DNA from: Hafnia alvei
GTDB lineage: Bacteria; Pseudomonadota; Gammaproteobacteria; Enterobacterales; Enterobacteriaceae
Assembly (NCBI RefSeq): GCF_964063325.1
Contig: NZ_OZ061315.1
Location: 434,001-498,000 of the forward strand
Length of the DNA stretch: 64,000 nucleotides
Direction: 5' to 3'
Below the pieces are notes generated by a model, which ran no database searches, was not told where the DNA came from, and saw only the letters and a program-made list of their open reading frames with translations. Shown here piece after piece: positions 61,258 through 64,000 of the stretch (its first letter is position 1; the number at the start of each line of letters is the position of its first letter). The translations under genes and the position numbers were made by a program.

Positions 61258-61791
61258 ATGACACAACGTTCCCCTATCTCCCGACGAATTCCTATTGCTC
61301 AGCAACAGGCCGTGATGCAGTGCTTACGTCATGCGTTGGCGCAGGCTAATGCACAGCTAAAAACACAATACCCTGAGCCCAAAATCAGCTATCAACAGCG
61401 CGGTACCACGGCGGGAACCGCGTGGCTGCAAGATTGGGAGATCCGCCTAAACCCCGTTTTGTTACTCGAGAACGGACAGGAATTCATCGATGAAGTTGTG
61501 CCACATGAACTGGCGCATCTCTTGGTCTATAAGCAGTTTGGCAAAGTGGCCCCTCATGGCCGTGAATGGCAGTGGATGATGGGGCATGTGCTTGGTATTG
61601 AACCGCGTCGGACACACAAATTTGGCGTTGAGACGGTGAGTGGAAAAACGTATCCCTACCGCTGTGGTTGCCAACTTCATCAGTTGACCGTGCGCCGCCA
61701 CAATAAAGTAATGCGGAAAGAATCGGAATATCGCTGCCGTCAGTGCGGGCAAGTATTAAGCTTCAGTCCTGGCTCGATTTCTGAGCATTAA
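61258..61791 (+). CDS. sprT: SprT family zinc protein
   Basis: A 177-residue SprT-like protein. The zinc metalloprotease-like motif HELAH is in VVPHELAHLLVYKQFG, and a C-terminal zinc ribbon contains CGCQ and CRQCG. Related to the eukaryotic SPRTN core; the bacterial role is unclear. It is upstream of endA in the conserved sprT-endA-rsmE-gshB order. It is divergent from cadBA. Confidence 0.93.
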   Translation: MTQRSPISRRIPIAQQQAVMQCLRHALAQANAQLKTQYPEPKISYQQRGTTAGTAWLQDWEIRLNPVLLLENGQEFIDEVVPHELAHLLVYKQFGKVAPHGREWQWMMGHVLGIEPRRTHKFGVETVSGKTYPYRCGCQLHQLTVRRHNKVMRKESEYRCRQCGQVLSFSPGSISEH

Positions 61792-61920
61792 AAATTTCCC
61801 AAAGTGTTTAATAAGCACTCAAATCCTCATTTATTAACAATTTAATTCCATCAATGTTTGCGTGGCTAAGGCGGATTGTCTACCCTGCGGCCTTTTCCAT
61901 ATCAATGTTGTTTTTGGAAT

Positions 61921-62631
61921 ATGCTTCGCAAAATTTCATACGCGCTGACGTTTTCAGCACTTCTGGCTTATCCACTTTTGGGACAGGCGCAAAAAATCAA
62001 TAATTTCACTCAGGCCAAAGCGGCTGCGGTTAAAGTGAATCAGGATGCTCCTGGCTCGTTCTACTGCGGCTGCCAAATTGAGTGGCAAGGAAAAAAGGGC
62101 ACCCCCGATCTGGAAAGTTGCGGGTATCAGGCGCGTAAAAATCAGAATCGCGCCTCACGTATTGAGTGGGAACACGTGATGCCTGCGTGGCAGTTTGGCC
62201 ATCAAATGCAGTGCTGGCAGGATGGTGGGCGTAAAAACTGTGCAAAAATACCGCAATACGTAAAGATCGAAACCGATCTGCATAACTTGCAGCCTGCTGT
62301 GGGAGAGGTGAACGGCGATCGTAATAATTTCATGTATAGCCAATGGCGCGGTGGCGAAGGGCAGTATGGGCAATGCCCGATGAAAGTTGATTTCAAAAAC
62401 AAACAGGCAGAACCCCCCGCACGCGCCCGTGGGGCTATTGCCAGAACCTATTTCTATATGCGCGATCGGTACAGCATTCGTTTGTCTAAACAACAAACCC
62501 AGCTGTTTGACGTCTGGAATCGCCAATATCCTGTCACCGAGTGGGAGTGCACGCGCGATCGGCGAATTGCCAACATGCAGGGCAATCATAATCCTTATGT
62601 TCAGCAGGCCTGTGAGGCTTCCAAAGGCTGA
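61921..62631 (+). CDS. endA: Periplasmic endonuclease I
   Basis: Exported, non-specific DNA endonuclease of the His-Me finger class. It has 236 residues with signal peptide MLRKISYALTFSALLAYPLLGQAQ. The active-site region is RIEWEHVMPAWQFG, and NLQPAVGEVNGDRNNFMYSQ is typical; paired cysteines (CGCQ, CWQ, NCAK) fit a disulfide-bonded periplasmic protein. The ATG at 61921 is used because it begins the signal; 15 more upstream codons are open. Confidence 0.95.
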   Translation: MLRKISYALTFSALLAYPLLGQAQKINNFTQAKAAAVKVNQDAPGSFYCGCQIEWQGKKGTPDLESCGYQARKNQNRASRIEWEHVMPAWQFGHQMQCWQDGGRKNCAKIPQYVKIETDLHNLQPAVGEVNGDRNNFMYSQWRGGEGQYGQCPMKVDFKNKQAEPPARARGAIARTYFYMRDRYSIRLSKQQTQLFDVWNRQYPVTEWECTRDRRIANMQGNHNPYVQQACEASKG

Positions 62632-62739
62632 GCGTTAGGCGTTTGTCGGTTCCCACTCCAGCCTTTATAATCCCACCTATATTTTTAACAGCGCCGCATT
62701 GTGGCGCTTATTTCATCATTCATAAGGATGATCTACTTC

Positions 62740-63471
62740 ATGCGTATTCCTCGTATTTATCACCCTGAACGCCTTGATGCGCCTTGCGAAATTGATCTTA
62801 GCGAAGATGCTGCGAATCATGTGGGACGAGTTCTGCGCATGAGCGAAGGGCATGAGATTCAATTATTTGATGGTAGTAACCAGATTTTCACCGCGCATAT
62901 TATTTCGGCCAGCAAGAAGAATGTTCGGGTGAGCGTACAGGCTGGTGTGATAGACGACCGTGAGTCGCCGCTGCATTTGCATTTGGGGCAGGTGATTTCA
63001 CGTGGTGAAAAGATGGAATTCACCATTCAAAAATCCATTGAGTTAGGTGCCAGTATTATTACTCCGCTAATTTCTGAGCGCTGCGGCGTTAAGTTGGACG
63101 CCGAGCGTATGGCTAAAAAACTGGGGCAGTGGCAAAAAATTGCGATTGCTGCCTGCGAGCAGTGTGGGCGGAATGTGATCCCTGAAGTTCGTCCAACGAT
63201 GCTGTTAGAGCAGTGGTGCGCTGAAGAGGATGATTCCCTGAAGCTGAATTTGCATCCGCGTGCTAATGCGAGTATCAACACATTACCGCTGCCCGTTGAA
63301 CGCGTACGTTTGCTGATTGGCCCAGAAGGTGGATTATCTGCCGATGAAATTGCCATGACCGCAGGCTACCAATTTACTGATATTCTGTTAGGACCTCGTG
63401 TATTACGCACAGAGACCACCGCGCTGACAGCCATAACCGCACTTCAGGTTCGCTTTGGCGATTTAGGCTAG
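62740..63471 (+). CDS. rsmE: 16S rRNA (uracil1498-N3)-methyltransferase RsmE
   Basis: SPOUT-class methyltransferase that modifies U1498 in 16S rRNA. It has 243 residues, as in E. coli. N-terminal PUA-like part starts MRIPRIYHPERL; the knot region contains LLIGPEGGLSADEIAMT and LGPRVLRTETTALTAITALQ. The ATG at 62740 has AAGGA upstream at slightly long spacing. It is 9 bp from gshB, so the two are an operon. Confidence 0.96.
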   Translation: MRIPRIYHPERLDAPCEIDLSEDAANHVGRVLRMSEGHEIQLFDGSNQIFTAHIISASKKNVRVSVQAGVIDDRESPLHLHLGQVISRGEKMEFTIQKSIELGASIITPLISERCGVKLDAERMAKKLGQWQKIAIAACEQCGRNVIPEVRPTMLLEQWCAEEDDSLKLNLHPRANASINTLPLPVERVRLLIGPEGGLSADEIAMTAGYQFTDILLGPRVLRTETTALTAITALQVRFGDLG

Positions 63472-63480
63472 GAGAAAAGA

Positions 63481-64000
63481 ATGATTAAGCTTGGCATAGT
63501 GATGGACCCGATTTCTTCCATCAACATCAAAAAAGACACCAGCTTTGCGATGCTGCTAGAAGCACAGCGCCGTGGCTACGAACTGCACTACATGGAAATG
63601 AACGATCTTTACATGTACGTGGGGGAAGGGCGTGCGCGTACTCAATTGCTGAGTGTGAAAGAAGATAAAGCGGGTTGGTATGAGTTCCACGGCGAACAGG
63701 ATATTGCGCTGTCCGATCTCGATGTTATTTTGATGCGTAAAGATCCTCCGTTTGATACCGAGTTTATTTATGCCACTTATATCCTTGAGCGTGCAGAAGA
63801 TAAAGGTACCCTGATCGTCAACAAGCCGCAGAGCCTGCGCGACTGTAACGAAAAGCTGTTTACCGCATGGTTTGCCGATTTAACGCCAGATACTTTGGTC
63901 ACGCGCAAAGCGGAACACATTCGTGAATTCTATGCCAAGCACGGTGACATTATCTTGAAACCGCTCGACGGCATGGGCGGTGCATCGATTTTCCGCGTAA
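63481..64000 (+). CDS. gshB: Glutathione synthetase (3' end outside window)
   Basis: ATP-grasp enzyme that joins gamma-glutamylcysteine and glycine. 173 codons are visible, out of about 315 in the family. MIKLGIVMDPISSINIKKDT, VILMRKDPPFDTEFIYATY and the ATP-grasp start ILKPLDGMGGASIFRV match E. coli GshB. The ATG follows GGAGAAAAGA. It directly follows rsmE; the frame is open to the right edge of the window. Confidence 0.97.
   Translation, partial: MIKLGIVMDPISSINIKKDTSFAMLLEAQRRGYELHYMEMNDLYMYVGEGRARTQLLSVKEDKAGWYEFHGEQDIALSDLDVILMRKDPPFDTEFIYATYILERAEDKGTLIVNKPQSLRDCNEKLFTAWFADLTPDTLVTRKAEHIREFYAKHGDIILKPLDGMGGASIFRV

Noticed and set aside
1..64000. CRISPR array, prophage structural genes, insertion sequences
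   Set aside because: No regular spacer-repeat array, capsid or tail gene, or transposase was seen on either strand.

Overview
The window looks like a chromosomal segment of Hafnia (H. alvei, H. paralvei or a very close relative such as Obesumbacterium). The main clues are an inducible ornithine decarboxylase/antiporter pair (speF-potE) together with a lysine decarboxylase/antiporter pair (cadB-cadA) whose 739-residue CadA reads like the known Hafnia alvei enzyme, otherwise ordinary enterobacterial core genes, and E. coli-like gene orders (mltC-yggX-mutY / trmB-yggL; sprT-endA-rsmE-gshB; yjdC-dsbD-cutA-dcuA-aspA / fxsA-groES-groEL-yjeI). No replication origin, rRNA operon, CRISPR array or insertion sequence is seen.

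Layout. 0-12.5 kb: 3' part of speF, potE, a glutathione S-transferase, an orphan nikR, the mltC/yggX/mutY and trmB/yggL blocks, an unrecognised two-gene minus-strand pair, glutaminase, yggN and an OpgC-type acyltransferase. 12.6-21.1 kb: a complete L-fucose regulon, fucPIKUR divergent from fucAO, with a striking operator array between. 21.3-31.7 kb: hdeD, a YhjX-type transporter with a YpdB-like site, a small cupin, yneE-type bestrophin, ylaC, a cyanide-insensitive-type bd oxidase (cioAB plus a 50-residue DUF2474 protein) with a divergent MocR regulator, and phenolic acid decarboxylase with a divergent LysR regulator. 31.7-38.8 kb: a roughly 7-kb genomic island at the 3' end of tRNA-Phe (pheU position), bounded by a 62-bp imperfect direct repeat. 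39.5-50 kb: yfdX and the conserved yjdC-to-yjeI block including groESL. 49.7-54.2 kb: gldA-dhaKLM for anaerobic glycerol/dihydroxyacetone use. 54.6-64 kb: ygiBC, a hok/sok-type type I toxin locus, cadBA, sprT, endA, rsmE and the start of gshB.

The island is the most exciting region. It carries an AbiEi/AbiEii toxin-antitoxin pair, a 1070-residue reverse transcriptase fused to a C-terminal nitrilase-like domain (matching the architecture of defence-associated RT type 1, UG1), a 51-residue ORF just upstream that overlaps the RT start, and P4-satellite-like remnants ending in a Ner-like repressor. No integrase, primase or capsid-hijacking gene remains, so it looks like a stripped satellite scaffold now dominated by anti-phage cargo. 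Just inside its distal end lies a four-unit direct repeat with an exact 21-bp period plus an inverted copy, which could be recombinase arm sites or replication iterons.

Physiologically, several loci fit an acid-tolerant gut or food organism: two decarboxylase/antiporter pairs, hdeD and yfdX, fucose and glycerol fermentation, fumarate/aspartate metabolism (aspA-dcuA), an alternative quinol oxidase and phenolic-acid detoxification. All assignments were made by reading the sequence and recalling protein families; no database search was run.
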